From Limnohabitans sp. (lineage in GTDB: Bacteria; Pseudomonadota; Gammaproteobacteria; Burkholderiales; Burkholderiaceae_C): 64,000 nt of DNA. A model generated the notes under the pieces. That model had not been told where the DNA came from. It searched no databases and saw only the letters and a list, made by a program, of their open reading frames with translations. Below are positions 55,501 through 62,285 of this stretch, in pieces (within the stretch, counting starts at the first letter, position 1; each line of letters opens with the position of its first letter). Location of the stretch: contig JAOATL010000003.1 of the NCBI GenBank assembly GCA_030158125.1, positions 1 to 64,000 on the forward strand, written 5' to 3'. The position numbers and the translations under genes were made by a program.

Positions 55501-58500
55501 CCAAACAAAACTGCTGCCAGGGTCTTCGCTGAATGTAAAGCTGATGGCTGCGGTCTCTCCAATTTTCAAAGTGGCAACATCCGAGCTGATGCTGAGCGTG
55601 GGGGCTGTGGTGTCCACCAGGTACTGTGCATTGTTGGCAATTGCAATCGACGTGATGGCGCTGCTGTTGCCTGTCGCATCTTTGAGGGTGGCACCATTCA
55701 GGCTGAGTGCATTCAGGGCGATGGCGACGCCATCGGTGTCGGTTTGTCCGTTGACGATGGTGCTCGTGAAAACCAAGGTGTTGGTGCCAGAGCCCGACGC
55801 ATACGTGGCCTGCACAGTGCTGCTGCCAACGACCAGCGCCAATGTGGGTGAACCTGCCGTGGTGTTGAGCGTGACGGCTTCGCTGAAGCTGACTGTGGCG
55901 CTGAGCGTGTCGGTGGCGTTGAGAAGTTTGACTGTGGCATCGGCGGGATTTAGGACGTAGCCTGTGGCGCTGCTCAATGCCACACTGGCCACGCTGGGTG
56001 CCAGGGTGTCCAAATTAAGTGTGGCCGAACTGCCAGCACTGCCGTTGTTGTCGGCCAAGTCTTGATAGGTGCCCGCATTGACTGCAATGCTGGCCGTGCC
56101 GGTTGCCAAGTTGGCCGTGGGTGTCAACACTGCTGTTCGCGTCAGCCCCGTGCCACTGATGGCACTCAAGGTGCCACCGGTGACGAGCAAGTCACCAGCG
56201 CTGCCGTCCCATGCAAAGCTGCTGCCCGGGTCTTCAGAAAATGTGAAAGTGATGTTGGCGGTGTCACCGGCTTTGAGGCTTGCCAGATTGGAGGTGACTG
56301 CCACCGTGGGCGTTGTGGTGTCAACCAAGTAGTCTGAATTGCTGCTGACAGCACTGGCGCTGTTGATGCTGCTGTTACCGGCGATGTCTTTCAGTGTGGC
56401 GCCATTCAGGCTAAGCGCATTCAAGTCAATGGCCACACCATCGGTGTCGGTTTGTCCGTTGACAATGGTGGTCGTGAAAACCAAGGCATTGGTGCCAGAG
56501 CCCGATGCATAAGCGGCCTGCACAGTGCTGCTGCCCACCAACAGGGCCAGAGTGGGAGAACCACCCGACGTGTTCAAAGTCACTGCATCGTTAAAGTTGA
56601 GCGTGGTACTGAGCGTATCGCCCGCATTCAGCAGGTGGTTCATATCGCCCGTAGCACCACTCAAGGCCACCGAAGTGACGGTGGGCGCTAAGGTGTCGAT
56701 GCTGATGCTGGGTGAAAGACCCGCGGTGCCAAGGGTGCCGGCCGCGTTTTGATAGGCATTGGCCGCCACGGTGATGCTGGCACTGCCACTGGCCAAATTG
56801 GCCGTGGGTGTGAAGACGGCTGTGCGTGAAGTTCCCGTGCCACTGATGGCACCCAAGCTTCCGCCGGTCACGGCGATGTCACCGGTGCTGCCATCCCATG
56901 CAAAGCTGCTTCCTGGGTCTTCAGAAAATGTGAAGGTGATGGTGGCGGTTTCTCCGACCTTGAGTGCATTGGCACTGCTGGTGATGTTGACGCCGGGCGA
57001 CAAGGTGTTAATGGTGAGAAGGGGGGTGGTGCCTGCGCTGCCATCGTTGCCCGCTGCATCTTGGTAGCTGTTGGCGGCCACTGTGATGCTGCCGCTGGTG
57101 TTGCCTAAGTTGGCTGCGGGCGTGAATGTTGCCGTGCGTGTCAAACCATTGCCACTGATGGCGCTCAGTGTTCCGCCGCTCACAACAATGTCGCCTGACG
57201 TGCCATTCCACGCAAAGCTGCTGCTGGGATCTTCGGAAAAAGTGAAGGTGATGTTGGCAGTTTCGCCAGTGCTGAGTGTGGCGACGTTAGAACTGATGAC
57301 GACACTGGGCGCCAGGGTGTCTAGGCTGATGCTAGGGGAAATGCCCGCTGTGCCATTGTTACCCGCAGCATCTTGGTAGGTGTTGGCGGCAATGCTGATG
57401 CTGGCGCTACCGCTGGCCACGTTGGGTGTAGGTGTGAAGGTGGCTGTGCGTGTGAAGCCACTGCCGCTGATGGCGCCCAGAGTGCCGCCCGAAACCAGGA
57501 TGTCACCTACAGTGCCGTCCCAGCCGAAGCTGCTGCCCGGGTCTTCAGAAAATGTGAAGGTGATGCTTGCAGTTTGCCCAACTTTGAGCGCAGTCACATT
57601 GGCCGTGATGAGCACGCTGGGGGCTGTTGTATCTGCTGGAGGAGGAGGAGGAGGAGGAGGTGGAGGAGCTGGAGGAGGTGGAGGTGGAGGAGTAGGATTT
57701 TCAGTCACCACCAAGGATTCAGAGCTGAGCACGGACACATTGCCAGCCAAGTCAACACTGTAGAGTTGATAAATGGCCGCAGGCAAGCCACTCACTGAAA
57801 TCGGTGTGTTGGTTTGAACAGCCTCGATGGCCACATGCTTGGCGAAGAGCGGGCTGAGATTTTCCAAGTCAGTCAAACTTGCAATCGGACTGGTGCTGGG
57901 CACCAAGTAGGCTTTGCCAAGTTCGTTGCTCTGAACCAAGACCGAGGCTGTCAAGGTTTGCGCCAGTGTAAGTATTCCGGCTTCCAGTGTGGCAATGGGA
58001 GGCGTGGTGTCAACCATGTGCAAGGGGTTGCTGATGACTGCACTGGCGGTGTTCACGGTGGGGTTACCCAACCCGTCTTTGAGTGTGGCCCCGTTCAATT
58101 GAAGTGCGTTGCTGGCAATGGCCACACCATCAAGGTCTGTTAGACCACTGGCGATGGTGGTGACAAAGACCAAGGCTTGGGTGCCAGAGCCTGAAACATA
58201 CAAGGCCTGAATGCTTTGGGAACCTATCAGCAAAGTGAGCGTAGGACTGCCACTGCTTGTGTCGAGTTCAACTGCGCCACTGAAGGATACGGTGGCGGTG
58301 AGGGTGTCGCCTGCATTGAGGCGTTGGTTCATCTCACCTGTGGCACTGGTGAGGGCCATGGCTGTGATGAGGGTGCTGGCAGGCGGAGGAACGGGTGGTG
58401 GAGGAACGGGCGGTGGAGGAACGGGCGGTGGAGGTGCCGGCGGCGGCGTTACAGGCGTGACCGGTGTGTCAGAGCCGCCACCACTTAGCGCAATCACACC

Positions 58501-59016
58501 GAGCACCGCACCAGTCACATCGCCTAAACCAATGCCTGCTGCGACGGGTGCTGCAGGCAAAAATGCCAAAGCATTGCCAGGGTTGAGCAGTGCCACTTTG
58601 CAATCGAGTGCACCATCACGTTCAGTCCACACCAAACTTTCGGGGACCTCAAATGCCTCCTTGGGTAAATGGGAGGTGACTTGCACTTCTTCACACGACT
58701 GATCTTCGAGTTTGTAAACAGCAGCGTTGGGCAACGGAGAAGCGCTGGCCACAAAATAGTCTTGCAGTTCAAGTGAAAGGACATCATTGACCAAAACGTG
58801 CAGATTTTTTTTCGAGCGGAGCAGTTTCTGACCTTTTACGTGGCCGCCTGCATCGGGGTCAATCAGCTTGTATTGAAATCCCACTTGGGCTTTGACAACG
58901 AGGGTGCGCGTGTTTGGCGCTGAAGCGACTTGGGCGTCACTCAATTTGTCTAGTTGAATAACCTGTACGCGACCTTCAGGTGTGGTGGCGTGAAATTGGA
59001 TGTCATTGAATGTCAT
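46549..59016 (-). CDS. Giant Ig-repeat type I-secreted adhesin with FG-GAP region
   Basis: The protein is 4,155 residues. The N-terminal 185 residues resemble the BapA-type prefix domain, followed by two proline-rich linkers (about 190-212 and 439-458). A long array (about 215-3395) alternates two Ig-like modules: about 16 of the TFTFSEDPGSSFAWDG type (about 95 residues) and about 11 of the LNAGDTLSATVSF type (about 125 residues). Near 3410-3900 are seven FG-GAP-type blades (for example DFNGDGYGDVVMGAP, DVNGDGLADLIVGAH). The C-terminus has degenerate RTX and a secretion-signal-like region. No signal peptide. It is the last gene of the operon with TolC-like, ABC and HlyD-like genes, and is likely a surface adhesin. 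Module boundaries were counted by eye. Confidence 0.9.
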   Translation of the reverse strand: MTFNDIQFHATTPEGRVQVIQLDKLSDAQVASAPNTRTLVVKAQVGFQYKLIDPDAGGHVKGQKLLRSKKNLHVLVNDVLSLELQDYFVASASPLPNAAVYKLEDQSCEEVQVTSHLPKEAFEVPESLVWTERDGALDCKVALLNPGNALAFLPAAPVAAGIGLGDVTGAVLGVIALSGGGSDTPVTPVTPPPAPPPPVPPPPVPPPPVPPPASTLITAMALTSATGEMNQRLNAGDTLTATVSFSGAVELDTSSGSPTLTLLIGSQSIQALYVSGSGTQALVFVTTIASGLTDLDGVAIASNALQLNGATLKDGLGNPTVNTASAVISNPLHMVDTTPPIATLEAGILTLAQTLTASVLVQSNELGKAYLVPSTSPIASLTDLENLSPLFAKHVAIEAVQTNTPISVSGLPAAIYQLYSVDLAGNVSVLSSESLVVTENPTPPPPPPPAPPPPPPPPPPADTTAPSVLITANVTALKVGQTASITFTFSEDPGSSFGWDGTVGDILVSGGTLGAISGSGFTRTATFTPTPNVASGSASISIAANTYQDAAGNNGTAGISPSISLDTLAPSVVISSNVATLSTGETANITFTFSEDPSSSFAWNGTSGDIVVSGGTLSAISGNGLTRTATFTPAANLGNTSGSITVAANSYQDAAGNDGSAGTTPLLTINTLSPGVNITSSANALKVGETATITFTFSEDPGSSFAWDGSTGDIAVTGGSLGAISGTGTSRTAVFTPTANLASGSASITVAANAYQNAAGTLGTAGLSPSISIDTLAPTVTSVALSGATGDMNHLLNAGDTLSTTLNFNDAVTLNTSGGSPTLALLVGSSTVQAAYASGSGTNALVFTTTIVNGQTDTDGVAIDLNALSLNGATLKDIAGNSSINSASAVSSNSDYLVDTTTPTVAVTSNLASLKAGDTANITFTFSEDPGSSFAWDGSAGDLLVTGGTLSAISGTGLTRTAVLTPTANLATGTASIAVNAGTYQDLADNNGSAGSSATLNLDTLAPSVASVALSSATGYVLNPADATVKLLNATDTLSATVSFSEAVTLNTTAGSPTLALVVGSSTVQATYASGSGTNTLVFTSTIVNGQTDTDGVAIALNALSLNGATLKDATGNSSAITSIAIANNAQYLVDTTAPTLSISSDVATLKIGETAAISFTFSEDPGSSFVWASNAGDVLVSDGTLSNLSGSGLTRTATFTPTANVVSGTASIAVNAGTYTDAAGNTGGAAGTPLLTFSTSTPTVSQVGLSSATGAVNNLLNAGDVVFATVVFSEAIALDTTGGSPTLGLMVGNTLVQAAYVSGSGSTDFVFSYTLLSGQNDANGIAIPAAAITLNGSTLRSVPGNAVTLGNAIVADNLLYPVDTTAPSVGITSSAASLKSGETSLIYFTFSEDPDTSFSVSDVTVTGGTLSALTGLGTVRRSTFTPTVNLGSGTASITVADSSYHDVAGNLGTAGTTPSISIDTLAPSISAVALSGATGQLNNTLNAGDSLSVTATFSDVVTLNTDGGAPTLALEIGSSTVQATYVSGSGTNALVFSTIIVSGQTDADGVAIPANAITLNGATLIDANGNASNTLSSFVSSNLNYSVDTTAPSVLITSNKSNLLATDTATITFTFSEAPGSSFSWNGAAGDVVVSGGSLGAISGTGLTRTAVFTPTANQGNGSASITVLGNSYQDAAGNNGTAGTTPTLNLDTLAPTLSSLALSSSTGGVVSASDATVNNLNAGDTLSATVTFNDLITVNTSGGTPTLTLNVGGSSVQATYVSGSGSNALVFTATVVSGHNDSNGVAIGADAISLNGGTLTDASGNISSITALAVADNAKYLVDTTRPTATVTTSTNALISGQTATITFTFSEDPGSSFVWDGTSGDVVVSGGTLGALSTTGNPLTRTALLTPTSGVSAGTANVAIALNSYTDAAGNIGQEASAGVTDKSANISVNTTTTTVASVALLSATGIQNNLLNSGDVVSVAVNFTEAVFLDANVGTPSIDLTIGSSAVSAQYVSGAGTAQLVFNYTILTGQNDVNGIAINANSLSLNGKVLTDTAGNTPTLNFSAVADNANYLVDTTAPTVVNISSSRSTFLSGETALITFTFSEDPGSTFTWNGSVGDVTLVNGTLSAISGTGLTRTATFLPTQGLTGGSASITVNNDLFTDSAGNLGVGNTLGSLVLNTSPATLMDVQITSAVGVQNNALNAGDVVTVTAHFSEAQTLNTTSGSPTVALQIGGSTVTANYASGAGTADLLFTYTILAGQTDANGIALNANSLSLNGSTLKDPRTNTTTLSVPATADNSSYTVDTTAPFLSITSDVAQVKVGETANITFTFSEDPGNTFVWNGTAGDVTLSNGTLSAISGTGVTRTAVFTPTPGVNSGTASISVGAGTYQDAAGNNGSAGGTPSLTLDTLAPTISSIALSGSTGILNNYLNEADTANVSVTFNEVVNLNVAGGSPTLALLVGSSTVQATYVSGAGSNTLVFTTTIASGQNDVDGIAIALNALSLNGAVLTDASGNTSTPTSAAVSSNSAYMVDTLAPSVSLAFNVASLKVGETATLTVTANDKTGTSFTWNGTAGDLTVTGGTLGALSPFVLSGANYVSTATFTPTAGSTVAGVVSTAAAVYTDLAGNPGQVGSSASVSIDTGVPTLTSMNITGASGIVSNILNAGDVVQITATFSEAVTVNATGGNPKVVLNIGGASNSATYVSGSGTTDLLFNYTVVAGENDANGLSYGVNALQLNGGSIKDSAGNNAVLTAIARADNAAYKVDTTAPTVSISSNKSNLLIGQTANITFSFSEDPGSTFVWDGSAGDITLSNGTLSAISGTGLTRTAIFTPTANLASGNASIAVTAGSYSDVAGNAGTLGSLPGISIDTLGLSISSVQLPNNNTYTVKAGTEIVVYLFYPERAMVGISNGLPTVDLLIGSTLVKAEFFYDTSELRKKFAYTVLPGQTDTDGVSLVANSLALNGATIQDRSGNTASPLFSGLVNSGAKVDTTPPTVTITSNKLSLKTGETATITFTFSEDPSSTFVWDGSTGDISVLGGTLGAISGTGLTRTATFTPTANTASSNASITVTANSYQDVPGNNGSAGTSPAISIDTVAPSVVITSNVSAVKAGGTANITFTFSEDPGSSFAWNGTTGDVVVSGGTLGAISGTGLTRTAVFTPTANLASGNASITVTALSYQDTVGNLGTAGTSPSLSIDTRTPTVSGYAGSNNLITNQTTPVYFTFSEDPGTSFSWDGSIGDLTLTGAGTLVPHPSQQVGVSRGFIFTPPANVTYGTSTVSVKNNSYQDAAANLGSASGVITINYDTVVPTVSITSNVSTLGMGQTANITFTFSEDPGSSFAWNGTTGDVVVTQGTLSAISGTGLTRTAVYTPFADTPLVAASITLPAGSYTDAKYNAGVAGTSPTLNVNTFKNAIYLDDIANNIGGYAIEAPNTGSYFGFAVSLAGDFNGDGYGDVVMGAPLNTFTDTALRTQGGGVVLYEGGLNTSLVPKGYSGTGQVNGHYYTYSVNKGWLGFSVAGVGDMNNDGLADLLIGMPQDAASTNPGGAFLVYGKANSTTGSLAEYQKDISALATTPDALSITSTFDTAGFSVSSAGDVNGDGWIDMIISAHFQTVSGLSGNTGNTYVVYGSAALSALQTISLGNVGGTVPGFVISGWQAGEESGTSVSSAGDFNGDGKADLLVSAYFNDTAGTQAGATYVILGKTGNTAVDLTNIKNNSGGFVILGENGQDMSGVSVSSGGDINGDGLGDILIGAVIAGTGNANPESGKTYVIFGRNTANATIDLGQIAAGTGGFAILSTTAVEQSGHSVSSAGDINGDGLADIILGAPFGSVDGGASAGRSFVVYGKSTTTNVNLSDVLNNTGGFAIIGQGAQDLSGYSVGAAGDVNGDGLADLIVGAHGYDAAHSSVLTGRSYIIFGSKTGAFAAGSAVDNTGTSANDTLTSAGAQTLAGGSNSAGTGNDTFTSNGADVLLGGMGKDTFVLNQTTITALQSKFGAGGNTTQLAKIDGGGAIDTLRLGGTGTLNLNLSLVSNTSAGNIEGSSRINSIERIDLLTNTGANELTIRVADVLDMAGSNWANLSALNSQGAGGWNKTTFSTTGINSTLMNYHQVAVTGSGDDKVSTTGWTLNTTGEVMDSAGIYYSVYTATSGAPAMLLVQTDIQRSSIL
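57630..57695 (-). repeat. GGA-rich tract coding a polyproline linker
   Basis: On the plus strand the tract is a run of GGA/GGT triplets at about 57639-57690, read on the minus strand as a proline-rich linker (about residues 439-458) between two modules of the adhesin. The triplet run is a site of possible length change; changes of 3 bp keep the frame. Confidence 0.7.
58378..58440 (-). repeat. 15-bp tandem repeats coding the first Pro-rich linker
   Basis: A 15-bp unit (plus strand GGTGGAGGAACGGGC, near-copies) occurs about three times and encodes PPPVP-type repeats after the adhesin's prefix domain. Length variation in this linker would not shift the frame. Confidence 0.65.
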
Positions 59017-59022
59017 GAAATA

Positions 59023-60240
59023 TTAGCGCTCGTGCAATGCGCCCGAAAAAGCTTTTTGAACTGGTTTGACGAGGTACTGAAGAACCGACCTGGCGCGTGT
59101 TTGGATGTCGAGGGTGGCTGTCATGCCCGGCTTGAGGTCACTCAAGCGCAAACTGTTGGGGGTGTGCTTGGGTGCGCGATCAGCTTCGGCATTTGCATGG
59201 ACTTGAACTTGCACCCGGTAATAGGTTTGTGCGGCACCCGAGGGGCTGCTTTCTGTCAGGGTGTCTGAACTGATGTAACTCAGTGTGCCATTCAGCATGC
59301 CGTAAACACTGTAGTCAAATGCATCAAACTTCAAGCTCACAGGCAAGCCAACGCGCAATTCACCAATGTCGCTTGGATGAATTTTGGCTTCAAGCACGTG
59401 GCCACCTGTGCTAGGTGAAATGTGCATGAGTTCATCGCCAGAGCGCAACACGCCGCCAACCGTGTTGATGCGCAAAATCTTGACAATGCCATCCACGGGC
59501 GTGGTGAGCACGCTGTGATCGAGCAAGCTTTGACGTTCATGCAGTTTGAATTGATTGGCCGAAATCTCTTCTTCTAATCGAACCACATCTTGCTTGGCGT
59601 CTTGCAAGTACTTATTTTTCAAGCTGGCCATTCGCCCTTGCGTTTCTTGTACTTGACGTTGCGCGCGCATCATTTCCAGCTGACTCACATCGCCTGTTTT
59701 GAAAAGAGTTTGGCTGATGTGCAACTCTTCTTCCGAGAGTTTTAAGCCTGCCTGCAGCATTTTCAAATCATCTTCTAAGCTTTGTCTTTTTTGCGCGTAG
59801 GCTAGTTGCTGCCCTGACCTGAACACACTGTTTTGGGTGCTGCGGGTGTCAAAAATCAAAGCTTTGCCAGAGGACTCTGCGGAGGCCCTTGCCAAGGCGA
59901 CTTGCAAGGCGTTCAGTTTGGTTTGAATTTCTTGAAATGCTGCTTTGGAGCGAGTGGTTTCCAGGTGCGCCACGACTTGGCCTGCATGAACATGCTGACC
60001 TTCCGATACCAATATTTGTGTCAGTACACCGCCGTCAGCGGCTTGGATGATTTGGTTGCGCGCAATGGCAATTATTTGACCGTTGCTGCGCACGGTTTGC
60101 GCCATGTCGGACATGCTGGCCCATGCAAAAAAACTCAGCAGGCCCAATAACAACAAGCGTGTACCGGTGAGTTGCCTGATGAGACGGTGCATCCCTCTTT
60201 GTGGGGTGATTGGCGGCGGCCAATGGGGGTCTGTGTTCAT
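59023..60240 (-). CDS. HlyD-family membrane fusion protein, type I secretion
   Basis: The 405-residue periplasmic adaptor has a single N-terminal membrane segment (RLLLLGLLSFFAWASM, about residues 28-45). A lipoyl-type region (VRSNGQIIAIARNQIIQAADGG) and a long coiled-coil region (about 90-235, with QRQVQETQGRMASLKNK) are visible, then a C-terminal beta domain with PVDGIVKI and LKPGMTATLDI. It links the ABC exporter to the TolC-like channel. The start ATG overlaps the exporter TGA (ATGA), and the stop is 6 bp before the adhesin start. LapC-like by context. Confidence 0.92.
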   Translation of the reverse strand: MNTDPHWPPPITPQRGMHRLIRQLTGTRLLLLGLLSFFAWASMSDMAQTVRSNGQIIAIARNQIIQAADGGVLTQILVSEGQHVHAGQVVAHLETTRSKAAFQEIQTKLNALQVALARASAESSGKALIFDTRSTQNSVFRSGQQLAYAQKRQSLEDDLKMLQAGLKLSEEELHISQTLFKTGDVSQLEMMRAQRQVQETQGRMASLKNKYLQDAKQDVVRLEEEISANQFKLHERQSLLDHSVLTTPVDGIVKILRINTVGGVLRSGDELMHISPSTGGHVLEAKIHPSDIGELRVGLPVSLKFDAFDYSVYGMLNGTLSYISSDTLTESSPSGAAQTYYRVQVQVHANAEADRAPKHTPNSLRLSDLKPGMTATLDIQTRARSVLQYLVKPVQKAFSGALHER

Positions 60241-62285
60241 GCTTGAAGTTGTTTGAGCACTTGGTCTTTGGGGCCATCCAACACAATCTCGTGTTTCGCG
60301 ATGACCACCAGTCGATCGACCAGTGCCAACATTTCCGGTTTGTGGGTGACCAAGATCAAGGTGTCTTGCGGGCGAAGGGCTTGTGCGAGTGCTTGCGTCA
60401 CATGATCGGCCAATTGCCTGTCCATGGCCGCTGTGGGTTCATCCATGAGCCAAATGCGAGGACGCCTTAAAAAGACGCGTGTGAGGTTGACCAGCTGGCG
60501 CTGTCCGCCTGACAGCCCATGACCGCCTTCGTGGATGGGCAAGTCAAAGCCCAAAGGGTGATGGGCCAGCACGGCTTGCTGCAGCCCTGTTTGTTGCGCC
60601 GCGCCCTTGAGAATGTCATCACCTGGATCGGTCATGCCAACCAGCAAGTTCTCGCGCAAAGTACCTTCAAAGAGGCGCCCCTCTTGTTGCAAATAGCCTA
60701 ATTGTTCTGCCAACAAAGGTTTTGCAATGGCAGACAAGTCGACGCCATCGAGCGTGATGAGGCCAGCTTGCGGTTTGTACATGCCGCTGAGAAGTCGAAG
60801 CAGCGTGGTTTTGCCTGCACCAATGGGACCCAGAACGCCAATTTTTTCACCACCTTTGATGTGCAACTTGGTGATCTTCAAGGCGGTTTGTTGGTGATAG
60901 CCAAAAAGTACATCATTGAGAGAAAAATGTCCCCCCACCGAGTCCAACACCACCGGTGTTTGATTGTGGTGATCGTTTGGGAGTTGCCAGATTTGGTCCA
61001 GTCCCTGCAATGCCGACTTGCAGTGGCCCCATTGCAGAAGTTGCGAGGGCAAGGCCGCAATGGGTTGCAAAATGCGATTGGACAACATGGTGCAGGCAAT
61101 GAGACTTCCCATGCTGAGCTCGCCTTTTGAAATCATGAGTGCACCGGCGGCCACCATGGCAACGTAGGCGATTTGCTGCAGTGCTAGAAGTTGGTGTTGT
61201 GACGATTCACTGATGTATCGCAAACGCAGATCTTCTCTGCGTGCAGTGTCTGAGATGTTTTGCCAAAGGCTGAGTTGTCGCCAGCCGCCTTGTCCAGATT
61301 TCAAGGTTTCAGCGCCTTCAATGGCCTCCACCAAAAGACCTGTTTTGCGCATGTTGGCCAATGCGGCCTGATGGCTTCGGTTTTCAATCTCTTTGAGACC
61401 GCGCAGGCCCAAACTCAGAGACAAAAGCAAAAACACAAAAGGTATGAGCGCCAACCAGCCCGCAATTGACCAAAGCGCCAGTGTGAAGACGATGGCAAAC
61501 GGCGCATCGATGATCATTTGCGTGGCCGAGCCGGTGAGAAACGCTCGCACACTCTCATAGGACTTGAGTTGGCCCGCCAAACTGCCCACACTGGTGGGCA
61601 ATTTGTCCATTCGCACCTGAAGCAGTCGCATGAAAACTTCGCGCCCCAAGCGCTGATCGACCGCCTCAATGACTTTTTCGTTCAACTGCGCCCGAAGTGT
61701 TCTGGCCAGCCACTCAAATCCAATGGCGCCCAGCACGCCTAGGCTCAACACCCATAGCGTGGCACTGGCGCCAGTGGGGACCACGCGGTCATAAACGTGC
61801 ATGCTGTAGAAAGAAATGCCCAGGGCTACAAAATTCAGCATGACACCGTTCAGGCTGGCATCGATGAAAGTGCTGCGGTGCTTTTGAATCTCTAGCATGA
61901 TCAATCGCCAGACTGGGCTAGCGGTGCGATCAAAGGGCACGCTGAGGTTGATTTTTGCGAGCGCAAAGTTGCCTAAGTTGTGATGGGTTGTTTCGCCATC
62001 TGCACCTTCAAGCACCCATTGCATTTGGCTGTTGAAGCTTTTAAGAACGCGCCATTCACCTTGGTGGTCAATGGCAAGGCAGGGCAGCAGCGACGGGTCT
62101 ATGTTGGCGCTGCTGTACCACTGCACCGACTGCCAATTTAAAAATAATTTCAGTTGGAGCAGCAGCTTGGGCGGCTGCAAGTCATGTGGACTGATGCGTT
62201 CTAGGATGGCCAGCAGTTCGTGCTTGTCTAGACTTTGGCGTTGCAGTTGTGCCAAGCGTTGAAGTGCGGGAAGTAGGGATGTCAT
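60237..62285 (-). CDS. ABC exporter, type I secretion (LapB-like)
   Basis: The protein is about 682 residues from ATG 62285, which overlaps the TolC-like stop as ATGA. The N-terminal 140 residues are a C39-like domain lacking an obvious catalytic cysteine, as in RTX exporters. A six-helix membrane domain follows (about 155-435). The ATPase has Walker A GPIGAGKTTLL, signature LSGGQRQL and Walker B IWLMDEPTAAM. It exports the 4,155-residue adhesin and perhaps the RTX protease at 36 kb. The extended start at 62333 is rejected. Confidence 0.93.
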   Translation of the reverse strand: MTSLLPALQRLAQLQRQSLDKHELLAILERISPHDLQPPKLLLQLKLFLNWQSVQWYSSANIDPSLLPCLAIDHQGEWRVLKSFNSQMQWVLEGADGETTHHNLGNFALAKINLSVPFDRTASPVWRLIMLEIQKHRSTFIDASLNGVMLNFVALGISFYSMHVYDRVVPTGASATLWVLSLGVLGAIGFEWLARTLRAQLNEKVIEAVDQRLGREVFMRLLQVRMDKLPTSVGSLAGQLKSYESVRAFLTGSATQMIIDAPFAIVFTLALWSIAGWLALIPFVFLLLSLSLGLRGLKEIENRSHQAALANMRKTGLLVEAIEGAETLKSGQGGWRQLSLWQNISDTARREDLRLRYISESSQHQLLALQQIAYVAMVAAGALMISKGELSMGSLIACTMLSNRILQPIAALPSQLLQWGHCKSALQGLDQIWQLPNDHHNQTPVVLDSVGGHFSLNDVLFGYHQQTALKITKLHIKGGEKIGVLGPIGAGKTTLLRLLSGMYKPQAGLITLDGVDLSAIAKPLLAEQLGYLQQEGRLFEGTLRENLLVGMTDPGDDILKGAAQQTGLQQAVLAHHPLGFDLPIHEGGHGLSGGQRQLVNLTRVFLRRPRIWLMDEPTAAMDRQLADHVTQALAQALRPQDTLILVTHKPEMLALVDRLVVIAKHEIVLDGPKDQVLKQLQA

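Noticed and set aside
49000-57630. CRISPR-like array
   Set aside because: The repeating DNA is a continuous coding frame of Ig modules with period near 300-360 bp, not short repeats with spacers.
58400-58520. LapG-type retention and cleavage site after the prefix domain
   Set aside because: The segment APVAAGIGLGDV is only loosely like the di-alanine LapG site, and no LapG or LapD gene is in the window.
46549-59016. Plus-strand frames across the giant gene
   Set aside because: All are shadows caused by its repetitive composition; the minus frame is open for 4,155 codons.
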